64,000 nt of DNA, taken from Portulaca oleracea. Its lineage: Eukaryota; Streptophyta; Magnoliopsida; Caryophyllales; Portulacaceae. The stretch is from contig CM055877.1 in NCBI GenBank assembly GCA_029582165.1, positions 4,198,023-4,262,022 of the forward strand. The letters run 5' to 3'. Numbering within the stretch: the stretch's first letter is position 1; each line of letters begins with the position of its first letter. The notes beneath the pieces are model-generated. The model did not search any database, was not told the origin of the DNA, and was given only the letters and a program-made list of their open reading frames with translations. The position numbers were made by a program, and so were the translations under genes. Shown here in pieces: positions 34,571-45,700 of this stretch.

Positions 34571-34954
34571 TTGGGGAGAGACAGAGAGAGCGCGTTTGAG
34601 ACGAGTTAAATGACAAGGAATAGTGATTGCAGGTGAAGGTCAACGACTGCAGGCGAACGTGAATGGCTGAAGGCGATGGAGTTTTGTCCAACTAGTTTTT
34701 TCTTTTTCTTTTTTTTTTTACCAGTGGGATTACACCTATCAATTTCGTCCGGCAGTCGAGTTTTCGTATATCGAGTTAGCATATATAAGCGTCGACTGTG
34801 TTTTAAGTTCAGGTAAATACGGGCGGTAATGCGATGTATTTCGGTTTTTTTATCAACCCAACCGGTTATTATTACGATTTTTTTTGCGTTTTTTCTTTTT
34901 AAAAAAAATCTCTAAATATTACTTTTTGTACAATATACATAATAAAATATGATT

Positions 34955-35935
34955 ATCTTCTAGTAACGATATATTATTGTAACTATTTTAACTTAAATTA
35001 AAAAAAATAACAAATAAATGAGTTGTGCTTATATATAATTTAATAGTTAAAGTTTTCAATGAAAAGTCACAAATTCTAATAAATTTGAACTTTAAAAAAA
35101 TCAAATTTTCGGGTCAAATGAGTGGGTCGAGTTTGACCTGCTAATTTTCAGATGTAGTTGAAAAGTAGTATTCAAAATCCATAAATTCCGGGCGAGTTCG
35201 GGTCGGGTCAAAAACTGTCAGGTCTAACTCATGCGTATTATTGTTTTCTTTCGTTAATGTAATAATTTGCCAAAAATCATTTAATAAATATGTAATTAAG
35301 AATAAAAAGCTTATAAAAAAATTTTAAAAATATTCGATTTAGTTTCAGTTAACTATCAACTCGAAAATTGGGGACGTTACCGATAAGTATAACTGCTTTA
35401 AGGATTGCCGACTGATCCCACAAATCACTACGAATATTTCCACCGTGCTTTGTCCTTATTTACATGTTGTCTGATAAATTTTCTAGGAGGTCGCCCATTT
35501 TGGGATTACTCCCAGCCAAGCACACTTACTTGAGGAGTTCCCAATGAATGAGATACCTTAAAAGAAGATGCACCTTGGTAATATAAGTAACAATTTCAAT
35601 CCCTTTATGCAACATTTAACCATATATCTGGAGTGTTACATCTACTAACGATATATTATTGTAACTAATTTAACTTAAATTAGTGAAATAACAAATAAAT
35701 AAGTTGCACTTATAGTTTAATAGTTAAAAATTGTGATGAAAAGTGACAAATTCTAATAAAGTTGAATTTAAAAAATTAATTTTCCGAGTCAAACGGGCGA
35801 GTCGGGTTTGACCCACTAATTTTCAAGTTCAGTGTATTTCGAGTTTAATTGAGAAAATCATGTTCAAAACCCAACAATTTCAGACGAATTCGATTTGGAT
35901 TATAGGGTCGGGTCAAAAATTGTCATGTCTGGCCT
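34955..35935. repeat. Diverged ~280-bp direct repeat flanking a Cassandra-like LTR
   Basis: AACGATATATTATTGTAACT and the following ~280 bp, ending GGGTCGGGTCAAAAA..TGTCA, occur at about 34960-35230 and again at 35645-35930. The second copy starts directly at the edge of the LTR at 35406-35640. Confidence 0.7.
35406..35640 (-). mobile_element. Cassandra-like LTR (5S rRNA-derived promoter)
   Basis: On the minus strand this 235-bp segment starts TGTAACACTCC and ends CGGCA. It contains AAGTAAGTGTGCTTGGCTGG and AAAATGGGCGACCTCCTAG (plus 35483-35540), which match the internal control region (A box to C box) of plant 5S rRNA. Cassandra elements are non-coding terminal-repeat retrotransposons in miniature whose LTRs carry exactly this 5S-derived promoter. 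No target duplication is seen. Confidence 0.7.
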
Positions 35936-36888
35936 CTATTTTCCACATCCTCCTTGTTCATCCCTTCACAAAAGAGCAATGGAACATCGAAGAACCCACC
36001 AGTATGTTTGTCCAACTCGGGCAACTCCAAAGAATTGCACATGGTAAAATTCCAATCTCTCAAGTCTCAAGTTTGAATCTTATGTTTATATTCCTACTTT
36101 TTTTGTTATCGTTGGAACCCATTAGGCAAAAAGCATCAAATATGCTACAAGAAATCCGATAAAACAGCAAAAATGTATAGCAGAGGTAAACTATTAAAAT
36201 AAACAGTTAAAACAGAAAGCTACGACCACAAGAACCCGAAAACAATTTTTGATTGAATCTTATGTTTATATTCCTACTTGTAGCAGTTTTTGATTGAAAT
36301 TGTATATGGATGTTGTAAATAATCTTTGATCATGTGCTTCGCTTCATCTTACCGACATGTTGGATGCTCTGTACATTTTGTTGGTTTTTAGGTACTAATT
36401 TTTCTTTTCTTAAATATGGTTCTATTTGGCTACAGACTTTATGCCCACCATTTCTTTTTTGGGGGTGTTTTCGAACTCGACTTGTTGATGTTGATGTTGA
36501 TTTTCATTTGTGATTTGACGGACTTGACAATGGTTAAATTTGGGTTTTGATGTCGTCTATTATTGTGGGTTTGATCAATTTTTCTAAATTGTTTGCCCTC
36601 TGAGCCATTTTGTGGGCGGCGTTGGAGCTTAACCTGCTAGTGTTGCATTTGATTTATGATTTGATGTAGCGGGTAGTGGCTCGGTTTTGGTTTTGATGTT
36701 GTTCCTTTGGGTGGTTTGATTGAAGTTTTTCACGTGTTTAATGGTTTTGAATGGTTGAATAAATTTGTTTGCCTTTTATTGAACTTGCTTGCTTGTTTGA
36801 TCGATTATGTGGGGATGAATATTTAGGTTAAGGTCTACCTGATTCTATAATTGGTATGATAACAAGATGTCCTTCAATCCTAATTGAT

Positions 36889-37117
36889 TGGGAATCGATT
36901 CCAACAGTCAACGTCACTAGCCGCACAACCGATCTCGGGCCTTGCAGCCACTGCAATCAAACACTGTAAAATATGACTACTCCCAGCCAAACATGCTTAA
37001 CTAAAGAGTTTCCAGCGGATGAACTACCATAAAAGAAGGTGCACATTAGTGATATAAATAGTGATTTAATTTCAATCCCTTTAAGTCACACTTTAACTAC
37101 ATATCTGAGGTGTTACA
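36889..37117 (-). mobile_element. Diverged Cassandra-like LTR
   Basis: On the minus strand it starts TGTAACACCTCAGATATGT and shares AAAGGGATTGAAATT and the A box (AGTTAAGCATGTTTGGCTGG) with the LTR at 35406. The C-box part is replaced, so the 5S-like promoter looks inactive. Confidence 0.55.
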
Positions 37118-37397
37118 AATACACTATCCTATAAAAACTTTTTTCAAGAAAAATTTCTCCAAAATTCTACCATATACTCTCTTAAAGAAAATTAGAAAGG
37201 AAAAATCAATGTCAATATTATGAAAATTTTGATAAATATTTTTCATGATACTGTTGTTTTAAACTGAAAGGAAAGCAAAAGGGAATAAGGCCTTGTTTTT
37301 TAGATGAATTATTTTCAAGTTAGAATGGTTAGGTTTGGATAAGTTGGGATAAGTTATGATATTTTTCATAGCAACTTTTGATACTAGAACCAACATT

Positions 37398-37745
37398 ACA
37401 GTCAGTGGCGACAAAAATTCGGGTTTGGGTTAATTTGGATTCAGACAAAACTCCGAATTTAAAATACTCTCTCTCATGTCTCAACCTAGACCCAAATTGT
37501 CCTAAATTATACAAACCTAAATTTACACTAAATTTTGATACAATTTCAATATTTTGTTCGGATATCAAGGTTCAGTCCATTCGAATTTATTCAAACGCCA
37601 ATTGTCACATAATTAAGACGACCTAAACTTCTTAACCCCAACCTGACCCGATTCGGCTTTACAATCGCACTTGTCCCAATTTAAAATTCGGTAAAAAAAA
37701 AATCACCCAACCCAATTTAATTCGGAAATGACTGATTTTTCACTG
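37398..37745. repeat. Partial copy of the GGCAAAAATTCGGG MITE family
   Basis: GCGACAAAAATTCGGGTTTG at 37407 and dispersed CGGACA/AATTCGG words resemble the family at 12188. The right end is unclear. Confidence 0.35.
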
Positions 37746-37853
37746 CACTATTACTACTACGGGTAGTTTGGTAAGAGGGAATAGAGGGTTGAGAATGAGA
37801 ATAGAGGGATATGGAGTAGAATTCCCATATTTGTTTCATGGTAATTAAAAAAA

Positions 37854-38226
37854 GGATTATTAGGTTTTAAAATCCCCAACTTTGGGGTTTGTTTATCAGA
37901 ATATCCCGAACTTCAAATTTAATATGAATATCCCAAACTTTGGGGGTCGTATTTGGCAGTAGCCCAACACCAACTTAATATCGATTAAACTCAGGATTTT
38001 CTGTGATGTAACAAATATTTTTTTGAGGTGACTTGTAGAATGGAAGTGTATTTTAGCCAAAAAACAACCACTACATTATAGAAAAACCCGAATTGAATTG
38101 ATGTTAATTGCGTTGGGAGCTAATAAATACCAACCCTCAAAGTTTGGGATATTCATATCAAAAATAAAGTTTGGGATATTCTGATAAACAATACCTAAAG
38201 TTGGGGATTTTAAAACCAAATAATCC
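37854..38226. mobile_element. Long-TIR foldback MITE with 9-bp target duplication
   Basis: The two outer ~95 bp are inverse copies (GGATTATTAGGTTTTAAAAT against ATTTTAAAACCAAATAATCC, continuing through ATCAGAATATCCC). Both sides are flanked by TTAAAAAAA (37845-37853 and 38227-38235). Long inverted repeats plus 9 bp fit a Mutator-type element. It is nested in an older GAATGAGAAT-rich element. Confidence 0.65.
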
Positions 38227-39002
38227 TTAAAAAAAAAGAGGGGAATAAGAATGAGAATAGAAGGGGTCTATTCTCAACAATCTATTACCACGGGGAGGTG
38301 GTAATAGACATTGAGAATTCATTAGTCACTGTTAAATACCAAAACTACCCGTATTTAAAAAAATAAAAACTTAGGTTTATTCATTCATTTTCTTTTAATT
38401 ATTCTCAATCTTGTTGTCTAACGTAAATAATATGTACTATTACTTTTGCTTATATTAATTAAATATTATTTTCATTACATTTCATTCAGTTGAGATATTA
38501 TTAATGCAATGTAGGGTTTAGACCTTTTCCTTATATTAATTAAATATTAATTATAATTAATATATTAGTAAATCTTCTTGTATATATACTTGTTTTTAAT
38601 TTATTAGAATAATGAGAACTTATTTATCAAAATGTTGATTCATTGAATCATTCATGCTTTGAGCGTTTTTATACTTGTTTTTAGTTTTTAATTCATATTT
38701 GAAGCTTAATTTTTATTTGAATTTTTATGAACTTAATTTATTTTAGATTTTTTTATATGGTATTTGATTTTCTGGAAGTAAATGTGTGTCAATTATGATC
38801 TTCCATCAATTTCAATTTATTAAACATTCATAAATTAATAAAATGTATTTTAGTCAATATTTTTTATTCTCAATCATATTCCCAATTTGAATTACCACAT
38901 AAAAAACAAAAAAATTGGTAATTCGTAAAGACATTTTAATTCTCATTCCCGTAATGAATTCTCATTCTCGTTTCCGTTATAAATTCTCATTCCCAATCCT
39001 TA

Positions 39003-39184
39003 GAGCATGTTTAATGCGGAATGAAACCCAATGAATTCTAACACACTCTCTCCTCCTTTTTCCCCATATTGCTTTTAGTTTTGGAATGCTCAAAAGGAAT
39101 AGGAAAAAAGGAGGAGAGAGGGGGTGCCAAGTAGAAGAGAGAGTGTTAGAATTCATTGGATTGCATTCCGCATTGCTAGTGCTC
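39003..39184. mobile_element. Tourist-like MITE with TTA target duplication
   Basis: Ends GAGCATGTTTAATGCGG and CCGCATTGCTAGTGCTC are inverse, followed inward by CCAATGAATTCTAACAC on both arms. It is flanked by TTA at 39000-39002 and 39185-39187, as expected for PIF/Harbinger elements. Confidence 0.75.
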
Positions 39185-39725
39185 TTATGAATTCTCATTT
39201 TCATTCCCATTCCCAATGCATGTCATACGGGCCACTTGTGTAAAATTCATGGGTAAAAAACAGTTAGTTAAAAATTAAATTTTGGTAACTTTTGGAAATT
39301 TAAGCTAATATAACAAATTTAAATTTTTTTTGGTTTTTAACTTTAGTAATTTTTTTCATAAATTTTGGTAAATTTAGATAAAAATTGGTAAATTTTAGCA
39401 GGTTGAATTTACATATGATATGAATTTGACAGTTAATAATGGGATAGAGAGAGAAAAAATGAAATTGCAGTGAGCGCGCAAATTCAAAATTGTACTTGAG
39501 ACCAGACAACGGTGTGTTTCTCTCTCTCTCTCTCTCTCAGCAAGTGCCAAGTCGATTTTGTAGTATTATCCTCCAACCCTAACCGAAAAAGTCGCCCCCC
39601 AATTTGAATTTCTCCACGGAATTTGAATTCAATAATCGTCACTCTCTCCTCTCACACTCTGCTCTAACGTCTCTCATCTCCCTCGAACATCACCACAATC
39701 TACGATCCTCCTTCCAGATCTGTAA

Positions 39726-42700
39726 ATGGGAATCGAGAACTACCATGTCATTGAACTCGTCGGCGAGGGTTCTTTTGGCAAAGTTTACAAGGGCAGGAGA
39801 AAATACACTGGCAAGGTATGTACGCCTCAATCAATTTGTTCTCTGGTTCAGGTTGAGGTAACAGTTTCGCATTTTGATTATGGATTGTGAAATGTGTTGC
39901 TGTAATTGTAGACTGTTGCGATGAAGTTTATCATGAAGCATGGCAAGAGTGACAAGGATCTTCATAATCTAAGGCAGGAGATTGAGGTCATTCTTTCTTT
40001 TTCACTTTGTTTCTTTTGCAAAATTTGTGCCGTGATGTTTTGCGCTTTGTTTCAGTTTGAGTATTACTAAATTTAGCTGTGATTGTTATTACTTCAATTG
40101 CAATCGGAATTTTCCTTTGTGGGATATGATATGATCCTCAGTTGCAAATTTGAAATTCATCTGCCTTGGGTAGAAAAGTTCATGTTGCTTGATGCTTATG
40201 GATGTCCTTGGATTTCTCTTCTTAGTAGAAAAGTTCAAGTTGCTTGATGCTTATGGATGTCCTTGGATTTCTCTTCTTTGTAGAAAAGTTCAAGTTGCTT
40301 GCTGGATCTTAGTTGTCTTCTCAAATCATCAAATTTTCATTTTGAATTTGTTGGTGCTTATGGGTTTAGTAAATTTAATTCAGTGCTAGTTCTTATTCAA
40401 AAGTTGTGCTTTTGTTCAGCTCATTTACTAATAATTGATCGACGTTACTTACACTAAAATATTTCTTGTGTAAATATGCAGATCCTAAGAAAGCTGAAAC
40501 ATGAAAATATAATAGAAATGCTTGACTCATTTGAGACAGCGCAGGAGTTTTGTGTAGTCACTGAATTTGCCCAGGTAACCCTCAAATCTTTTACCGTATT
40601 CTTGAAAGAAAACTACCTGTACAATTCACTTACGGTCTGATATATCTGTTCATGTGAAATGCTTGTCCTAGACACTTTTAAATAGGTTTATACTTATATC
40701 TTTCTATGTAACAGCTCTACAAAAGTATCGTATAACTATCCGAAGAATTTACAGACTGCATCACGTTTGTACCCATGTAAATTCTGCTATCATGTTCAAT
40801 GCATGCGTGATAAATGGAAATTTTGTCAATGCAGGGTGAACTATTCGAGATACTCGAGGATGACAAATGCCTCCCTGAACAGCAAGTTCAGGCAATTGCT
40901 AAGCAATTGGTATTGTTTTCTTCCGTTACCTCTAGCATTTGATGTTTGATGGTTTCCCCTCTTGCTTCCACATAAGGAAATGAAGTATCTATATTTTTCT
41001 TTCATTTTTGTTGGAAAAAATACAGGTGAAGGCATTGCACTACTTGCATTCAAACCGAATCATTCACAGGGACATGAAGCCACAAAATATCCTCATTGGC
41101 TCTGGTTCTGTAGTTAAGGTTGTCACAAAGTATTCATTTATTATTTTCCACAGCATTCCAAGTTTAGCTTTTGCTACGTTGTACCTTCTTGTCAACTAAA
41201 CTTTTCCTAAACCTTGTGAAGGTTCTTCGGGCGCTATTCCTTCAATAATATTTGCTAGGGAGTAGGTTATTTACACTGCTGTGCCTGTGTCACTTCACTA
41301 CATGAGTGCAAGATTTTGTTTCTAAAGCCATTTTCTGCTGTTTGTTTCAGCTTTGTGACTTCGGCTTTGCACGTGCCATGTCAATGAACACTGTAGTCCT
41401 CCGTTCCATCAAAGGTTAACCAAGTCTTGCATCATACTAATACTTTTTCTTAAGTAGTGTGCTATAATCAATATTGTTTACTTGTGCAACTTTGATTGGC
41501 TAGGGTTTATTGTGTTGGAAAGAGTACTTTGTAAGTCAATAGGCATCATTTATTTATTTATCCTTGTAGAACGAGCTGTTAAAAAAACATATTATATTAT
41601 CAATGGTCCTGTTTGCCAAAGTTTTCTTAGTTGATTTGTTTCATATGATCAAGCACCAATGCCCTTGTTATCTTCTATGTAAATATGGTATATCCACGCA
41701 CCCAACAAAAGCATTTAGAGAATAAGAAACATTCAGGTTACAGAGGTATCATATGTCCACGAATAGTTATGTTTGCTCTCCATCCTTCTCTTGCCCTTAT
41801 CTGTTGTGCTTGCTCATTTAATACTCTTAGTTTGTTAGTTTTCTTCCCTTTTTGGCCTTATTTTGGCATCCGTATGTATTCAGGTACGCCATTGTACATG
41901 GCTCCTGAGCTTGTGCGTGAACAACCATACAATCACACAGCTGACCTATGGTCCCTTGGAATTATCTTGTATGTACCTTCTTATCATCATTTTTGTGGTA
42001 GTGTATTGCTACATCAATTTGTTGCACTACCCAAGCAATGAGTTTGCCTATTTCAACTGTACAAACTTATTAAACATGCTGAGAATGCTTGCATTATTGT
42101 ACATGTATGCAACAGATATGAGCTTTTTGTTGGCCAGCCTCCATTCTATACAAATTCAGTTTATGCACTCATCAGACATATTGTCAAGGTATCTGCATCA
42201 TCTCTTTTCATATAAGTATTTATGCCTTAGAAAAACATTGATCCTGAGCATTTTGCAGGACCCAGTTAAATACCCTGACAACATGAGTCCGGAATTCAAA
42301 AGCTTCTTGAAGGGACTGCTAAACAAGGTGTTCACATTTTTCTTTTTGTTGCTTTTGACCCCTCTTGTCTATTGAAAATTTGCTACAATCTTGTTGGATG
42401 CTCATTGTTGATGTTTATGGAATTGCTGACTTTCCATTTGTACTCTTGGCGATCAGCATCCTCAGCAGAGACTCTCTTGGCCTGGCCTTCTTGAGCATCC
42501 ATTTATTTCAGCTGGGATGGAGGCAAGTTTAGTGAGACATATGTTACTCACAGTCATTTTGAATGTTTCTCTGAATAGCTTTATGTTACGTAACAATTCT
42601 CAGGACTTGCAATATACTGCAAAGACATCAGTTGGAAGTGAAGCAACTAGGAAACATGAAGCTCCAAAAATTCCCATTCCTGTACGACCTACCCCGGCAA

Positions 42701-45700
42701 CTCATGGAGGTTAGGCCTCAACAGTATTTGGGAATCATAAGTCACATCGTTGTTAGTTTACTTTCTTTGAATTTTCATTCATGTAATGAATCTGCCACAG
42801 ACAACGATAATAGTTCAGAAGTTCGTGATGTGCATTCCAATGCATGTGACATGGTTTTGAGTGAAGAGTGCCATGAACTTACAGGTACGTATCCTCCTGC
42901 CATCTCTCATGTTACAGTTAATTGAAGGTGTCACATCTATGAATTGCTGGTCGAATTCAGTCGCTATTTCAATTTCATCCCTTTCCCGTCCCGACATATT
43001 GTTTTGGAATATATTCTTTTCAGGTAGCCGACCATTGGATAAAATAGAAAACAATTCCCGTACTATCAAAGGTGCAAAAGCAATAGGTCAAGAGAAGGAA
43101 ACCCTGACACTCATTCTGCAACCAGTCAAAACTTCTTCTAAAGACATAAGTAATTTAAGCAGGTATACAAATGCTCTAGACTATCCATTATATTTAGAGC
43201 ATCTGTGATTCTTCTTTTCTTTTCGTTTGTTTAACGCGGGTACATTGTTTGGATTATATTTCTGTCTTTCTGCCTTCCATCACTGCCCTGCTCATCTTCA
43301 CCCCGTTCCTTAATGTTTACTTTATGTTATGATAAGCCTGTGTTAAATGAATGTTGACCTTAAATTATTGATGCAATAGAATCACAAGAGGTTGTATTCT
43401 AGCATGTTATTTCCAATACGGAATTTTTCTAGTAGGATTTTATTGGAAAAATGTTAGGATGGCAGTGTTGGACTTCTATCAGGTGACTAGAAATGTGAGT
43501 TTTCTTTATATTTTATTGAGAAGTTCACACTTTCAATATTAGGAGTGGGGGGGGGGGGGATAAGAGTTATTGACAAAATGATGTTGTACATTGAATTCGT
43601 ATAAGCATGAACACATGAATACTGATCCTCTTTTTCTATATCCATAGAGCTGAAGCTCTTGTTGAATTGAATCAATCGCTCCGGATTCTTTCTAACTTGG
43701 TCGCTGCTGATGCTATCATCCATACTACCCGGGATGAAATAATTTTTGAGCTCCTTGGGCTGACATCCGCTCTTGTTAGCCAGAAAAAGATGGACACTTA
43801 CGACTTGATTGCTAAGGTATGTAATTTTAATTACTTATGGAAGTATTTGTGACACTCGTTTTTAAGAAGATACAGAGGTTTTGTCACTGAGACGTTTGCT
43901 GACATAAATAGGTATGTGAGATATAAAGAAAGTGAATCTTCCATGGCAAAAGGGAGCAGAAGAACTAAATATGACAAAATATGTCACATGATTTGAGATC
44001 ATTTGCATTTTTGGGTGAATGGATTTTTTTTTGTTTCAGGTTGAAGAAGCAATGTCAAATAAGTTGGCCTCAAGTTTGGTATTTTGCTAGGTTTTGTTTT
44101 GAGTTGCTTTAGCCAGATATGAAGTAGAGCTGGTTCTTCCCTTTAGAGTTTGCAACTAGATATTCTGTTATAGGTTTGTGTTGAGTCATGCACTCATTCT
44201 CAGGATTAAAGTGCTTAGAAAATTTGGGTAGGATTTGTGTAGGGTCTTTGGAATTAGGACTTGCATGAGATCTATTTTGGCCTGTTCCATCAGGCAATGA
44301 CCTTCATGCCTTGCCTAGTCTATCCAAATTCTCATATAATACAAACCTGAGTATAAGATCCCCATATAGGCTATATATCGTTCCTAGTGTGAGGTTGAGA
44401 TACACTTAAATAAAAGAAAAATCATCGGGCACAAGCAAATGTTGATTTCTTGATGCTTGTGCTTCACCTGCTCAGTCTATGTGGAATGAGCTGTAGAAAC
44501 TATTGTCCATGCTAATTAAAACCCTAGGCTTGCTCAAATTCAAGAAATGCTAACGTAGAAGACAGAATTATACTCTCCATTGGTGCTCTTCCCATCACAT
44601 AAAACCTATGCGAAGGACTTGTTCCAAAACTGAAATGGTATTGGCTATGTAATTTGGTTAGCTTCACTGGATTATATACGGGAAGAATAAATATCAGACT
44701 ACAGTTAGTCAATTCGTGCATATTTGTTTTTATGCAATTCGTGCATATTTGTTTTTATGCTTCCGCTCAATTTGTGGATGGCTGGTTCGGTAAGAGTGAG
44801 TTCTAGACAACCTTATGGTTGGCCAAGCCTTGGGGTCAAGGGCATGGGCTGCTATGAAAATCAAAGATCTATGCTCATGCTTGGAGGGAGGCTGATCCAA
44901 CTTTCAGCCACCTGGAATGCTCTTGGTTTTTCTATAATTGACATGTCCACTAGGTTTCGGAGAGCTAGCATTTATACTCAGGCTGGTGTGCTGGGCCCAA
45001 ATATTTAGGATTGCATGGTAGCTTGCGAGCTAAGACTTATGCTTCATTGTCTATGTGCACAAACTATCTTTCAATCTGTATCTGATGCCACTATATCCAC
45101 CTATTGCTACATCTCCTTTGTTGTAGACTTATAACAGAAATGTGTCTCCAACTGGAGACCTCATTTTATACATGGTTCATGTGTTGGATGCAAAGTCCTA
45201 TCACTATTTATCCTAGCCACCTATAATGTTTAGATTTTCTAATGATTTTGAAAAATATATTTTTCTCCACTGCGCAGAACTTCTCGATCATGAAAAGGTT
45301 GATTGATAGCAACAGTGGCAGCTATGGAAGCTCTTATTTCACACAATGGGTTGCCCTAGTTGAGTTGTTTCTGCAGGTAATGTTTGTTTGCCATACTCTG
45401 CGTAGTTGCATGACGGGATTCATATGTGGTATTATTATTATAATCGTATTATTTTCTTTAGGCATATGTTTTTCCATTTGGCATGTCTCACTTTAGCATA
45501 TACGCTTCTTGGCTATTTCTCATTTTATTTTTATTTTTATTTTTATAAGTTTGACATTCTTAAGTGAGGATTTATCATTTCACTTCATTTTGTTTTCATT
45601 TTCTATGGAGCATCTTGATGAGGTGATATTCTGCCCTACTAATCAAAATTATAAAATAAAGCATCTGCACAACACTTAATTTTGTCATACCAAGGATATG

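Noticed and set aside
35483..35540. A 5S rRNA gene
   Set aside because: Only the internal promoter part of 5S is present and it sits inside an LTR with TG...CA ends, so it is a Cassandra-type element and not an rRNA gene.
44040..44090. Possible extra TIO exon after TTTGTTTCAG
   Set aside because: It soon meets a stop (GTATTTTGCTAG) with no usable donor, and joining 43816 directly to 45278 keeps the frame.
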